From Ailurus styani (Eukaryota; Chordata; Mammalia; Carnivora; Ailuridae): a stretch of DNA of 64,000 nucleotides. Both the position numbers and the translations under genes were made by a program. The notes below the pieces were generated by a model. It saw nothing but the letters and a program-made list of their open reading frames with translations. It was not told the origin of the DNA and made no database searches. The DNA is taken from the NCBI GenBank assembly GCA_002007465.1, contig LNAC01000346.1, forward strand, positions 1,802,359 through 1,866,358. Direction: 5' to 3'. Of this stretch, positions 22,801 to 35,584 are shown one piece after another; within the stretch, counting starts at the first letter, position 1, and the number at the start of each line of letters is the position of its first letter.

Positions 22801-25420
22801 GTGCTTCGAGGAATTTAATCTAGGCAGAAGTAGAGGAGAGTGGATTGGGGAGAGACAGAAGCACAAAGAAATAAAGGCATATAGGATGGAGGAAGAAAAA
22901 TAGGATAGATTAATAGATTTATACTGTGATTTAGGAGGATCAAACTACAGGGACAATTTTAAGTTTATATATTAGATGAAACAGTTATAAGAATATATCA
23001 TATAGTTATATATTATTATAATATAGTTTATTGTATTATTATGTAGTTTATTTTTATTATTTATTATAGTTTATTATAACTATTATATATAGCTGGAGAG
23101 AGACACACTTTCATTTTCTGATGACAAATCCCATACCAAATAACAGATTTTTACAACTGAGCTCCACTAGCTTTGAATAATAAAACCCACTTTTTGGACA
23201 GGTATCAACCAGAAGGGTATGATATTGTGTTTACCCTATTTCATGTTTTCTGAAGATGTGAAGAGTAGGCTGCTAGTCACGTAAATATAGAGTGCTATAA
23301 GAGTAATATATTAATGTGAGATAAAAAGTTAAACTTCTAACTAAAAATGGGATATAAAAGTTATAAAGGAAAATGTTCTACATGGGATTTTTTTTCCAAA
23401 TTTTAATGTGATAGTGGTAAACCAAAAGCAGTTGCATCAGGAAGAATATTTTTGCCAATATAGGACCAAGTTTAGGAAGATCTGTGGCTGAGAAATATGC
23501 ACCACTTTGAAGAAAACAGAAAAATAGGCTTCTATTACATTGTATGATAGTACATGGTGTGATGGTACTCAGGAAACAAAACCAGAACAGTAGCCATGGA
23601 ACTACAGATAGGAATATTTTTTATCTACTTGTCAGTTATTAAGAAGAATCTGGTCAATATTTATAAATAATTAGGGGTTCTTCACTCTGAGATGTTCAAT
23701 CACTATATGAATATCACATCATTAGTATTTGCCAGCACCGTGATATTTCTACATCTCTTGTTTTAAGAGCTGTCAAGTGTGCAACACTGGTCTTTGTAGT
23801 AGAAAGTTTTTCCAGGTACACTGTTGTGAGCTCTGGCCAGGTGAATGATAATTACCTGCTTGCATGTCCTCCACCCCATCCCCCCCATTCCAGCCCTTTC
23901 TGTCCTAACAATTCCAACATAAAATTTATATATGTGTAACCATAACAATGGTTCGAGACAGTCAATTCACAACATCCACTGCCTGGGTTACGAAACAAGT
24001 TAAGGTAGAGGAATAGAAAGAAATAAAAATACTAGCTTTGCTACTGATGAAGCAGATACAGATACTGGCTTATGTGTCCAGCATCTCAATGCTTAGGTGT
24101 TGATCTCCTCATCTGCACCCTGGTATTAGACACTCATCCATATAGTCATAGGCAGGTCTGCAGAACCATAGGTCCTGCCCTGCAGGCTTTTACTCCCAAG
24201 CTTACACATGGCCAGTAGCAGACCTGGGCACCTGCTCTGCACCAAGAGATGGATCCAAAAATGTGGTAAGATGGGGCTGGCAAAGCAAGCCTAGTTCTTA
24301 CTCTCGAACTCACCAGTGAGGCACAAATGAGGGTAGGGAGAAGTCAGGAAGGTTATCCTATGGATATTCCTCCAATGGAAGAAAACACCAGGACTAGAAA
24401 TTAGTAACTCTTCAAAAAAAGCAACATGAGTAGCAGTCAATCATAGACATAGTGATGGATCAAGGCATGAACAATGCTAATCTTTCTCCTTATTCAGAAA
24501 CCATTTACTGAATATCTACTTTCCGACAAGCACTAAGCTAGCATCTGAAATGCAAATCATAGAAAGCATAGCATCTAATCTCTAGTAGTTCTCATTCTAT
24601 AGCTCTGCAATATATACAAAAGAGAATTTTAAAAATAATTTGTGATATTCACAAATTAGAGATCTACTTTAGATTACTAGAATCTTTGAATTTTATTTAA
24701 ATTATAAAATCATCAAGATGACCTCTATATCCTTTTATAGATGAAATATAGTCTTGAGAAACAATAGACTACTTAAACTTCAATCAACTTCAATAATTCA
24801 ATTCTTATTAGATGTGTTACATTCTCAATTCTTTCAAGATCAAAACTTTCAAATTTTTGTCTTTATAATAATCTGGATTGTTTTTGCCTCCTGAATATGT
24901 GATGCCTCTCCATCAATGCCTATACTCCATTTATTTAACATAAATACTTCAAATAAGAGTTCTATAAAAGTGAAGAAGAATCTTATTTTGTTCCATTATT
25001 CTCTCCAAGATGGACTTCATTAGAACATGATTCTTTGGGTCTTTGCCAAGCAACTGAGACACAGATAAAGCAGTATAACAAGAACCTTCTGGTTCTTTTA
25101 GTTACAAGCACCAATCAATAGGATTATGCTAAATTTCATGCTGTAGCAGGTCATATTTTATCAAGGTTTTACTGCATTTACCAAGAACAATAGCCCACTA
25201 TATAGATCCTTTTATTAGATCTCATAGCAGTGCTGTAAGCTTGGAAACTTTCCACCACAACACTTTTACTGCAAATGTTGAGAATATTAATGTATTAGAA
25301 AAGCAAAATAAGATTATTTTCATATAACTTCAAAAATAGTTGAAAGCATATATTCTTTTAAAAATGTTTACTGTTTTACAAATGAATATTTGTGCATATA
25401 ATAGGAGGGAAAATGGCTAC
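22800..25420. other. Mostly unique AT-rich stretch
   Basis: No repeat family is assigned with confidence. 22995-23095 is an A/T-only run of 'tatagtttattat' units. 'ccatttactgaatatctac...gcactaagctagcatc' at 24505-24555 resembles the same MIR/L2 tail motif. No coding signal is seen. Confidence 0.4.
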
Positions 25421-25429
25421 TATTGGTTC

Positions 25430-25660
25430 AGCGTTGCCTAAGAGCCACTGAGTATAGGGCCTTACATACATTATCTCATATACTTCACGACACACCTGAA
25501 AAATAGATATTATCATCTCTGTCTCATGCTTGGAGAAATGAATGTAAAGGAAATAAAATTTAGCCAAAACTGAAGTGCTTAAGTAATTGCTCAAATCACA
25601 GTTAATAAGTATGAGCAATGCTGCATATGAACAAGGGTCTAGAGAACTCCAGGCCAACAC
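25430..25660 (-). repeat. Possible MIR remnant
   Basis: 'gccttacatacattatctcatatacttcacgacacacctgaaaaatagatattatcatctctgtctcatgcttggagaaatg' follows the MIR complement outline but is very diverged. Confidence 0.4.
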
Positions 25661-26494
25661 TTTTTAAAATATCCTGCCTCTAAAAATCCAACTGAATGAG
25701 CATACATATCCATATAAAGTTTCTCATATGCAGTTCACTGCCAATAAAAATAAATACAATATGTAATATGTTTGTATAACATACATTATATTATCTATTC
25801 ACATATAAAAATAAGCATATATAAATTATAGACACACTTACCTTATTTATAGACATGCTTAAAGATGGATTTGAAACTATGCATTTCTCTATAGTTTAAA
25901 TTCTCAGATTATACTAGAAGCCTCCTTGTTGCATATAAATCCAAGCACTCACTGCTACAAAATAAAAGCCTAATATTTTGTATAGTTACACCAGCAAATC
26001 CAAAGCAGACTTGAAAGAAATTATACTATAATACATACATACAAACATACATATACAAATATACACAAATATATATGCTCCCTATATGGCTCCTATATTA
26101 ACATGCCTGATGAATTAAAAAAAATAGATCAAACCTTACCATGAAGTTGAGTCTGCAGGAAATGGCATGTGCTGTGAAGACATAAATTATATATTCCTTT
26201 ACAATATGAATTATGAAATGAATATGCACTATAGTTTGTTTTTGTTTTACTTTTAACTCCCGACTGAAAAGCTGGCATACTCTGCATGTCTAACCAGTTT
26301 CCAGATGATGCTTGTGGTGTTGGCTCAGGGACCATAGTTTGTAAAATACTCTTCAGTATATACTCAGAGGTATAATATCAAACCTTAGCCTCTGCCCTTA
26401 ACCTTCATTGGACAGATCAAAGCTCTAGTTATCAACTGTTCTGCAAGGATGTGAAAGGTAAGGACTGTCCACAGCAGCAAGTAGTTTAAGAAAA
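25661..26494. other. Unique AT-rich stretch
   Basis: Nothing is recognised beyond an imperfect (CATA)n/(TA)n run at about 26028-26080. A 68-codon minus-strand open frame at 26129-26335 has no recognisable domain. Confidence 0.4.
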
Positions 26495-26669
26495 GTTGTT
26501 CTCAAGAATCCTAATATATTACCTAAGAAGCTTATAAAAATCCCAGGGGCTACTTAGGCCCCATCCAATACTAATTAAACTGAAACCTCTGGGTGTGGAA
26601 CTCAGGCACTAGTAATTCGAAAGCACCCCAGGTGATTCCAGTGTGCAGCCAAGTTTGAAAATAATCGAC
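26495..26669 (+). mobile_element. MER5A-like hAT-Charlie element
   Basis: 'ttgttctcaagaatcc', 'gaagcttataaaaatcccaggggc', 'taaactgaaacctctgggtgtgg', 'caggcactagtaattcgaaagcacccc', 'aggtgattccagtgtgcagcc' and 'aagtttgaaaataatcgac' follow the MER5A consensus from end to end. Confidence 0.8.
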
Positions 26670-26898
26670 AGAGAGAAAAATCCAGCCACGTTCACGCCAA
26701 GTGGTGGCAAGCAGCCACCTGCATTCTGCAGAGTTTAAGGACTGTTAAGAATGAAGATTGTCAATCTTAGGCCACTTCCCATATATTGTTTTTCTATGAA
26801 ATGTCTAAAATTTTATAGTTGTTTATAACTGTATAACCAATAGAAGTGTTTTAACTTTTATAAATGTAAAATATATTTATAATTATGGTTTCTCTCTT

Positions 26899-26931
26899 AA
26901 TCTCTCTCTCTCTCTGTCTCTCTCTCTTAAC
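26899..26931. repeat. (TC)n microsatellite
   Basis: A run of tctctctctctctctgtctctctctc-type repeats, interrupted once. It is not attached to a recognisable SINE. Confidence 0.9.
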
Positions 26932-27039
26932 TTTTGCGCATTTCTTAGATCCCCAAATATAGCCTACAACTACAGATTGTGTTCTATATGCCAGGATGAT
27001 ACCATGGGTAAGTTGGAAAGTGGTGCATAATTGTTCAAA

Positions 27040-27245
27040 AATAGAATCTACTGTCTACTATTAGAGGTTTAAATTTGAATTCATTCTTATTAGTTGTATG
27101 ACCTTGAATAAGGTCTTCCAACTTTGAATCTGTAAAAAGAGCCTGATAACAGCACTTGCTTCCTACAATTATTGTGTAAATGAAATGAAATAATGTCAGA
27201 AGGTAGTAAATGTATAGGAAGGACTTAAATAAAAGTTGTTTTATT
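27040..27245 (+). repeat. MIR
   Basis: Sense MIR: 'ttagttgtatgaccttgaataagg', 'ctgtaaaaagagcctgataacagc', 'attgtgtaaatgaaatgaaataatg', 'ggacttaaataaaagttgttttatta'. Confidence 0.75.
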
Positions 27246-27313
27246 ATATTTCATCTCTTCAAGTTGGTGTGTCATTTACTTTAGTCAAAAAAGAAATCAC
27301 CTCTTTAAAAAAA

Positions 27314-27500
27314 GGGGGGCACCTGGGTGGCTCTGTCCATTAAGCATCTGCCTTCAGGTCATGATCTCAGAGTCCTGGGATTGATGCCTACATACGGGCT
27401 CCCTGTTCAGCAGGGAGTCTGCTTCGACCTCTCCCTCTGCACCTACCCTTGCTCCTGTTTTCTCTAACTCTCTCTCAAATAAATAAAATCTTTTTTTAAA
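27314..27500 (+). mobile_element. CAN-SINE (older subfamily)
   Basis: It starts ggggcacctgggtggctctg and has the AATAAA-rich tail at about 27478-27500. An imperfect duplication of 'aaatcacct(c/t)tt' (27294-27305 and 27501-27512) flanks it, offset by an A-run at the left. The 'ggctcaggtcat' box has lost six bases ('ttcaggtcat'). Confidence 0.88.
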
Positions 27501-27825
27501 AAATCACCTTTTCAACAGTTTTATCTAAAAATGATGAGTAGATGATTTCTGATCGTTACATCTGTGTTGAGTTTTAATAATTATAGATAAAAATGCATGC
27601 TGCTGCCTTTAATAGAAGTGAAATGAATATGGTAATTAAAATGGGGATGACTTTGGCTAAGAGACACTGGAGTCAGCTTATGAATGAAATTTAGTCATAG
27701 AGACATAAAGTGGGAAATTTCCTGAAGAATATGTAAGGAATTTTATAAAATTAAGTTCTCAAACTTCTCCTGACCCTTATTAATAAACACCTTTCGATAT
27801 AGTAATTGGTTGTACCTTATGCTTC

Positions 27826-28056
27826 TATTCTTTAAATATTTTATTTTATTTATTTTAGAGACAGAGAGTGTGCAAGCAGGGGGAGGGGCAAAGGAAGCAG
27901 GGAAGGCAGACTCCTCGCTGAGCACAGAGCCCCATACAGGCAAGATCCCACAACCCAACCACCCAAGATCATGACCCCCATAGCAGGACCACCTGATCAA
28001 GTTCAGAGCTAAAACCAAGAGCTAGATGCTCAATCAGCTGAGCTATCCAGGCACCC
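27826..28056 (-). mobile_element. Old, diverged CAN-SINE
   Basis: Minus-strand copy with 'ttttagagacagagagtg', 'ctgagcacagagccccatac', 'aagatcatgacc' and 'ctgagctatccaggcacccc'. It has extra inserted sequence around 27945-28000. An imperfect target-site duplication of about 12 bp ('cttatgcttct' and 'attatgtttct') flanks it. Confidence 0.82.
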
Positions 28057-28345
28057 CATTATGTTTCTTTAAGCTAGAAATCACTAAATAAAAACATGCA
28101 ACTTTTGATACATTCTTCACTTTGTAATTTTTTAAAATTTATATTATTTATATTTGCAGCTTTTTAATTATGTGAACATTTCTTCTACATTAAAAATATA
28201 TTAGTTATGTCATAATAAAATAACTTGCTTGCTCACATTGAAAAGCTTCTATATCATTAAATAATTTATTCACAAAACCTTCTTAGTATATGTTATTCAA
28301 TTGTTCCCTCACAGTTGAGAATGTATTTAAAATGTTAAAGTATCT

Positions 28346-28541
28346 GGGATGCCTGGGTAGCTCAGTTGGTTAAGCAGCTGCCTTCGGCTCAGGTCATGAT
28401 CCCAGGGTCCTGAGATTGAGTCCCGCATCAGGCTCCTTGCTCAGCAGGGAGCCTCCTTCCCTCTCTGTCTCTGCCTGCAGCTATGCCTGCTTGTTCTCTA
28501 TCTCTCTCTGACAAATAAATAAATAAAAAATCTCTAAAAAA
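28346..28541 (+). mobile_element. CAN-SINE
   Basis: Starts gggatgcctgggtagctcag and ends in an A-rich tail. An imperfect target-site duplication AAATGTT(AA/C)AGTATC flanks it (about 28330-28343 and 28543-28555). Confidence 0.92.
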
Positions 28542-28867
28542 AAAATGTTCAGTATCATCTGTTAAAAATAATTTGCTTACTTGGGATAATATTAAGGATA
28601 ATTTCTTTTATTTTTAATCAAGCAATTCATGCATATATTATATATACACATTATAGGGATCATTTATTTATTTACTATGGGCATTATTAATAAATATTTA
28701 ACATTTATTAATTGCCCATTTACAGTAATATTTTTGTATTAGAATATAAACGTTAATAAAAACCTTAAAATGAGTAACATTCATATTCAATATATTCTGT
28801 TGCACTGCTACTATGAACAAGATAATATAAAAGTAATGAATAACTATGGTGAGATAACCTAAAAACA

Positions 28868-29066
28868 GGTTATCAGAATTTTACTGTAAAGGGCAAGATA
28901 CTAAATATTTTAGGTTTTATAAGCCACTTAGAATCCCTGTCATATCATTTTCCCCCTTCAACAAACATTTACAAACACTAAAAACCTTTATTGGTTTGGA
29001 AGCTATATCAAAATAGGTTACGCTGGATTTGGCTCATGGCCAGTAGTTGGTTGACCTTTGACCTAA
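28868..29066 (-). mobile_element. hAT-type miniature DNA transposon, same family as 5173-5480
   Basis: 'ttttactgtaaagggcaagatactaaatattttagg', 'ccctgtcatatc', 'ctggatttggctcatggccagtagttggttgacc' correspond to this family read from the opposite end. The central part is deleted or diverged. Confidence 0.65.
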
Positions 29067-29824
29067 AATGCTTTTAGAGTATATTACCATTAATACCACT
29101 GTGGTTATTGAACCAAGATTTGAGTAATACCATCTGCAAATTTTCAACCACATTCAGAGAACATTCATGAAAGTGACTAAAAATTGAAAATGGTTACAAG
29201 TCTTCATAATAATTAGCCCAGAATTGTGGAAACCCAACAATTCACTAACATTGTATAACACTGAGTTATACAATAGTAGCACTGCCAGAATAAGCATATA
29301 GAACACCTAAAATAGAGACAGCTGTGCATGATTTACTTTAGTTTTAGCCATAAAATTCAATATTATGTGCTAGGAATCTGAATTATGAGGCAAGGAATAA
29401 AAAGGCACAGACTTCTAGTAATGAAGTGTCAGCCACAAGAGAGAAAAATAAATGCAAATATTACATATACTTGAATAAGGACAATACTCAGTAACATAGG
29501 ATGCAATTATTTGTTCATGAATCCATATCCAAAAACATATGCACAGTTTCATTTTTAAAAACCATGCATAATGACTATTTTTATGTTGGAAACATTCCTC
29601 ATAATCTCAAAATATATATCTCTAAAACATAAGTTTCCATTATTTAGGAGAGATTAAATTACAGTATACTGATACAATGTAAACAAAGTATATGTGGTTG
29701 ATAATATTCCATTAATAATATTCTGGCTAAGCCAGTTAAAAATTGCTTAACTCTCTTTTTTTTAATGTTGCTTTTTGTTATTATTCTTTGGATGATTTTT
29801 GAGAAAGTGATCATATGATATGTG
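29067..29824. other. Unique stretch
   Basis: No repeat family or gene is recognised. Confidence 0.4.
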
Positions 29825-29905
29825 CATATGCATGTGTATGTGTATATATACATACATGTAATATACATATATATGTGTGTGTGTGTGTATGTATATATAT
29901 ATTCA
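29825..29905. repeat. (TG)n/(TA)n compound microsatellite
   Basis: Alternating purine-pyrimidine tract: 'gcatgtgtatgtgtatatatacatacatg', then an uninterrupted (TG) run at about 29874-29888, then '(TA)n'. It could adopt Z-DNA or cruciform structure. A minus-strand 86-codon open frame across it is compositional. Confidence 0.9.
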
Positions 29906-30651
29906 TGGTATCCATTCATGTATTTTAAGAATCACTAAGCTTGAAATAGGATATTTGTTCCTAAAAAACTGTTCTTTCTTTTTCCTGGAAGCTTTAGTAG
30001 TCATTACCAACCTTCTATCCTAGGGAGGGGGAAAAAAGAACTGTACTAGAACCATTTCAAGACCAATTGACTTTATTACCTACATACCGATTCTGCAGAA
30101 TTGTTTGGGAAATGAAGCAGAAGGAAGCTGCTGAGAAAGCACAGTAGGAATCCATCTAGAAAAAAATTAATATGAACTAAATCACATCATCTTGGTATAT
30201 TACAGAACGCTATGAAGAAAGATGAGTGACTATGTCTTAATCGAAAAAAAAAAAACAAACCAGGAGGTACATGTCTGCAGTTATGAGAACCAATTTATAC
30301 AACACACAAATAAATAATAAACGATATGTTATATGTCACATTTATTACAGTAAATCATATTAAGTATTTTGATATATACATATATAAATGCAAAATATAT
30401 ATTAAAATATTAACGTATATAAAATTTTCTATTTGTTGCCTTTGAGACATTTTCTAATCATTTAGCTCTGTCTTCAGGTCTGTTGATTGGAGACATTTAT
30501 CTTATTGCTGGTTAAAACATGACCAGTTAACCACAGGTTAAGATTTGAAGTTCACTGGCTTAGTGCTCCACTGACACTCCAGGGGGCAGCTGCCCAGGAC
30601 CGTTGGAGCATTACTAAAAGAAAGAGGTGATCATCTGAGAGGAGGACTTCT
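29906..30651. other. Unique stretch
   Basis: No repeat family or gene is recognised. Confidence 0.4.
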
Positions 30652-30863
30652 TCTTTTTTTTTTTTTTTTAAAGATTTTATTTATTTATTTGACACAGAGA
30701 GAGAGATTACAAGTAGGCAGAGAGGCAGGCAGAGAGACAGGGAGAGGAGGAAGCAGGCTCCCTGCTGAGCAGAGAGCCCGATGTGGGCCTCGATCCCAGG
30801 ACGCTGAGATCATGAGCTGAGCCGAAAGCAGAGGCTTTAACCCACTGAGCCACCCAGGCGCCC
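30652..30863 (-). mobile_element. CAN-SINE, near consensus
   Basis: A long poly-T is followed by the body and gagccacccaggcgccc. A perfect 16-bp target-site duplication TGAGAGGAGGACTTCT lies at 30636-30651 and 30864-30879. It is probably a young copy. Confidence 0.96.
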
Positions 30864-31480
30864 TGAGAGGAGGACTTCTGTGCTCACAATATATTCTGCA
30901 ATTAGGAGCACTTCTTTTATAGAGGGAGACCGAGGCACTACAGAACTGATCTTGAAAAAGAGGAAATAATTGTAGTTGTGCATTTAAGCAGTGAATACAT
31001 GTTCCCTAACTCCTGCTATACAAGATTTGTCAGTTTATGCTCCCCATAGGCTTAGTTACACAAAACATCAATCTAAGTGGGAAAATAAACATATTTTATA
31101 TTTTAATACAAACTGTTCTCTTTGTTACTGTCAAATATATATTACCTAACAGCTTCATTAAGGAACTATTAAGCCACTTTTCAGGCTTCCACTTCAGCAG
31201 ATTCATAGACTTTCAGCATGGCCCCTGTTTGGTGAAGAAGCTGCCTTAATCGCTTCCATTTACCTGTGCTGTCATTTGTTAGTTATTTGAACAATACCTG
31301 CTATTTTGTTTGCTAGGATCTGTAAAGAAATATTTAAATATTTTCTTACTCTCAAGGTTTGGGTAGAAAGACATGTAAGGCACAAGAATGAGGCGTGCTG
31401 AAATAGAAGTATATGAGAAAGACATTGCAGGCATAGGAATGTATTGGTAAATTTACCTATACAGAATATACAAACTTTAG

Positions 31481-31665
31481 GGCGCCTGGGTGGCTCAGTG
31501 GGTTAAAGCCTCTGCTTTTGGCTCAGGTCATGATCTCAGCGTCCTGGGATCGAGGCCCGCATCGGGCTCTCTGCTCGGAAGAGAGCCTGCTTCCTCCTCT
31601 CCCTGTCTCTCTGCCTACTTGTAATCTCTCTCTCTGTGTCAAATAAATAAATCTTTAAAAAAAAA
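31481..31665 (+). mobile_element. CAN-SINE ('gggttaaagcctctgc' subfamily)
   Basis: Body ggcgcctgggtggctcagtg...ttaaagcctctgc with an A tail. A perfect 18-bp target-site duplication AGAATATACAAACTTTAG lies at 31463-31480 and 31666-31683. Confidence 0.97.
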
Positions 31666-31683
31666 AGAATATACAAACTTTAG

Positions 31684-34050
31684 AGAGAAAACAATGTTTT
31701 AGAATAATCTTTAAAAAATAGATGATATTTTCCAGACATAAAAAAGGAAGGAATGAAAGAAAGAGTGGAGTTTAGAAATATCAGAGGATTAATATATTTG
31801 ACTATAAAAAAACCTTATATGGAGATTTTTTTAACCTGTTCCGGTATTATGGTTTTCTACTAATGAAACGGCAAAAATATTTTCCAGTAAGTTAGTATTA
31901 AGAAAAGAACACAGATATTTAAACATTAAAAAGCTGTCATTAAAGTTTACTTGTCATGGAACAACAATAGAGATATTAACTTAAATATTTCTAATTCCAA
32001 TCTGCTGGAAAAAAATTTTGAAATAGGACATTTACATGAAGGGAGCTAAAGATATTTAACCCTCCAACACTGAAATGTAGCAAAACTCAAGAAGTTGCCT
32101 GTCTAATGTATTTGCACACTAAAATATTTCATTACATACACTGTTTCATGAAAGAATGGGAAAATTATTTCTCCAGTTTATAGTAAGCGAAATATAAATT
32201 AATTATATAAAAAAGTTATGCGGCTCTCAAGGCAAGAACCCTCTTAATTCACAAAAATTGCTGGTGGCAAATCACATATCTAATAAAAAACTTGTATTTT
32301 CTGGTACAAGTTTTGTTTTTTTTTTTCCCACTGCTTATTTTCCACTCTATAGTGAGTGAATGGCTGAAACTTATTCAGCTGGCAGCAGGAGGGAAGTCTA
32401 ACGTGTTTTTTATGTGTCAGCATATTGAAAAAAATAAAGAATTTATATTATGAAAATGGACTGCTCACTCATATCTTTACTTGCAGAAAAAAAAAGTGGA
32501 AAAGTTGACTTTGATGCATATGGATGAGTCCACATAGCACATAACTACAAATGAATGAATAGAATGTTCTAAGTATGACCTTTCTTGAACTAGTGCTCCC
32601 AAATACTAAACTCTCAAATTTCGCTTTATTTAAAACAGAACAAATTTGTTCTGTTCAATACTGCATTCTCAGACTAACTAATATGGCAGGCCTCCGCAAG
32701 CATTGTATTGTATCGTCATTCGTCTGCGCAGAGATACAGGGATAGCTATGATTAATGAGAGGTGACTGATAATAAGCCATGTATCAAGAACTGTATCAGA
32801 TGCAATGGTTGATATTGGCTTTATCTTTAATTTTTCTCTTAATGTGCTGAATATCCAAGACCTACTTATATGCATTTCATTAAAATATTTTTCTCCTCAA
32901 TTGAAAAGCATTGTCTAGAATCTTTCCAAAAATACAACAAATCCTTTAGTTTAATGCAAAAGTGTTAAGTTTTATAAGAGAGAGACACATTAAGAAATAT
33001 CCCACTGCATATTACAAAAAATATTTATACTTCATGTCCTATGCTAAAGTTTACTTTTCAAATTTATAAAGCCTTATTAAAAATTATGCCTTTAAATGCA
33101 TAAGCTCTGACATGAAGATACTTATTTCTTTTGTATTAATAGAATCTCCTTTGTGTTTTTATAAAATTTATTTTAAAAAATCCGGTATTGAAATACTATG
33201 ACTTTATTTCTGAGTTAGTTCCTATCAAAGTGTCTGTTTTTGTCAGATTGAAGAACTGCTAAATGCAAATGGAAACAATATGTTTGAAATGAGGTAACTC
33301 ATTTCACTGTGTCCTCCATGCATTTTTGGAATGTGGACAGTGATGTGATAAACTACTTTTTATGTTAATTCTCAGAATTCATATCCTCCTATATTTTCCA
33401 CTGAAATGTTATCATTCTGTGATTTCTGTATAAAGTATGCAGTAACTTTTTTCTCTCAGAAATAAAAAAATATTAAGCTAAGTAACAAATGTCACCTTCT
33501 TAGTGATGCATCACAAAGTCAACACCTTATGAAACACATTTGGAATTTTGGTCTTCTCTTCCAAACCATAAATTACAACTTCATGAAACTTATTTATAAT
33601 CATCATCATAAATACAATCCTTTTTCTAAAACCCTCAAACTCAACAATTACTACGTAAAAAGTGTATATAGTGAGATAATTTAAATTATTATGTATCTTA
33701 CTGATATGTGAAAAGTAATAGTTTTATATTTGGAAATGTTAAAAAAAATAAACTGAAAACACTCAAAAGTACCTGGTGAGTAATTATCAATGAAAAACCC
33801 TAGAATAAAAGCCCTTCAAAATTGTAAGTACTTTTCTGTGCAAAATTTTACAATCATCAGGCTTTGTTTTTAGTTGCCTTTTCTATATTTTCAATATAAA
33901 GGCATCAACAGAAAACACTGATCTTAATGTCTCTCTTCCAAATAAAATACTTGCTCTAAAGGAATCTTGTAGGGATTACTTAAGCCAAATGCTCCCCAAA
34001 GAATAGTCATTTTAAGTTTTACCTTAAATGTATAATCAAAGATTGTGTCT
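31684..34050. other. Repeat-poor AT-rich stretch
   Basis: About 2.4 kb without any repeat or gene I can recognise. Short open frames at 32678-32875 and 33924-34133 (minus) have no recognisable domains. Confidence 0.45.
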
Positions 34051-34222
34051 TGGGGCGGCTGGGTGGCACAGTCAGTTCCAAGTGTACCACTCTTGGTTTC
34101 AGTTCCGGTTGTGAATTTAGGGCTGGGCTCCACTCAGCATGGAATCTGCTTGAGTTTCTCTCTCCCTCCCCCTCTCCTGCTGGTGCTCTCATGTTCTCAA
34201 TCTTGCCTTAAAAAAAAAAAAA
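34051..34222 (+). mobile_element. Old, diverged CAN-SINE
   Basis: 'tggggcggctgggtggcacagtcagtt', 'gactctt'-like 'accactcttggtttcag', 'ctccactcagcatggaatctgcttgag', CT-rich tract and a 13-A tail (34210-34222). Divergence shows it is an old copy. Confidence 0.85.
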
Positions 34223-34289
34223 ATGCTGCCTTTTATTACCAGAATGAAAAAGTTTGAGAAAGATTTGCTCTGCAGCCTAAATTTATGGC

Positions 34290-34735
34290 TATTGCCATAA
34301 TTCTATTATAACAAACCCCCTGAAAAAACTTGATGACTCAATCATTTATTCTGCCAGGACTGAGAGTCTGTCAGTTGGGGTCTGACCAGCCCTCAGAGAA
34401 ACAGAGAACCTCTGTTTCAGGCTATAGTAATGACTCTGTTCTTGTCACTGTGTATCTTTGAGTTGGTTCTACTCGACCTGTCTCTCATTCTCTTCCTCAT
34501 ACCAGCTGGCTGGCCAGAGCATATTCTCCTCAAGGTAACAGCAGAATTAAAAGAGAGAACATGAAAAATTAAAAATAAAAAAATAAAGGAGAGAACGTGG
34601 CCTACTGTACAAGGGATTTTAAAGCCCCTACTCACATCATGACTATTCACATTCCTTTGGCTAAAGCAAAACACATGGCTGAGCCTAAAATCAAGGAGCA
34701 GAAAAATACACTCTACCTTTAGTAAGAGGACTAGT
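34290..34735. other. Possible ancient LTR remnant
   Basis: 'ctcaatcatttattctgcc', 'cagttggggtctgaccagcc' and 'ctactcacatcatgactattcacattcctttggctaaagcaaaacacatggctgagcctaaaatcaagg' resemble parts of old mammalian LTR elements. I cannot place a family or ends. Confidence 0.25.
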
Positions 34736-34739
34736 ATGT

Positions 34740-34862
34740 TATAATACAACAATACAATATACACAATATAATATATACAATAATATTGTAATACAATATA
34801 TGCAATATATTGTATTACAATATATGCAATATATTGCATTACAATATATACAATAATGTGAT
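34740..34862. repeat. AT-rich hairpin-forming tandem repeat (24-bp unit)
   Basis: Two 24-bp units, 34793-34816 and 34817-34840, differ at one base (acaatatatgcaatatattgtatt-like), followed by a partial third unit. Each unit is nearly palindromic: ACAATATAT and ATATATTGT arms around a 3-base spacer. Similar CAATAT words extend left to 34740. The 156-codon minus-strand open frame (34417-34887) owes its 'YIV' repeats to this tract. Confidence 0.85.
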
Positions 34863-35174
34863 TCACCAATATAGTACTGGAGGGCAATACCTCAACCTAT
34901 ACTTAAATTCAGCTATACTTTTGAAGACATCACTTCTTAAGGCATAGACATTATGAACAAATTTATCAAAATATACAGGTACTCTCTATTAAAAATATTC
35001 CCTGAAACTGTAAAGTAAAGCCATTATAAAAGAAAGATTTGAGCATATTAGGTATTCTAGGATATTACAAAATAAAAATAATAAAGATGGATGTCTCATT
35101 TAATCATCTTTCACATATAGCTTTTTCAGGAGTCTATCTTAGAAATTATTACTCCAATAAAGACTAAACATTTA

Positions 35175-35368
35175 GGGGTGCCTGGGTGGCTCAGTGGGTT
35201 AAAGCCTCTGCCTTTGGCTCAGGTCATGATCTCAGGGTCCTGGGATCGAGCCCCGCATTGGGCTCCCTGCTCAGCAGAGAGCTTGCTTCCCCCTCTCTCT
35301 CTGCCTGCCTTTCTGCCTACTTGTGATCTCTCTCTCTCTGTCAAATAAATAAAATCTTAAAAAAAAAA
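35175..35368 (+). mobile_element. CAN-SINE ('gggttaaagcctctgcc' subfamily)
   Basis: Near-consensus plus-strand copy with an A tail. A perfect 16-bp target-site duplication AAAGACTAAACATTTA lies at 35159-35174 and 35369-35384. Confidence 0.97.
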
Positions 35369-35584
35369 AAAGACTAAACATTTATTATTTGACTAGGTAA
35401 AAATTCTAACTTATGGTATCTTAACCCCTCTTTTATTAAAATAAGACTAACTCATATTTCTTTTATCCCTTCTCAGTTCTAAAACAGTGATGTCTTGTTT
35501 CCAATTCCTCTTTTTTCCTGGATTTAGTAACCCATAGTTTCTATCTAAATCAGTTCTGAAATGCTGTTATATATTAACACTTAT

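Noticed and set aside
29659..29919. Tyr/Thr/His-rich 86-codon frame (minus)
   Set aside because: It is a translation of the (TG)n/(TA)n microsatellite.
34417..34887. 156-codon minus-strand frame with repeated 'YIV' motifs
   Set aside because: The repeats are the translation of the AT-rich tandem hairpin repeat at 34740-34862, not a repeat protein.
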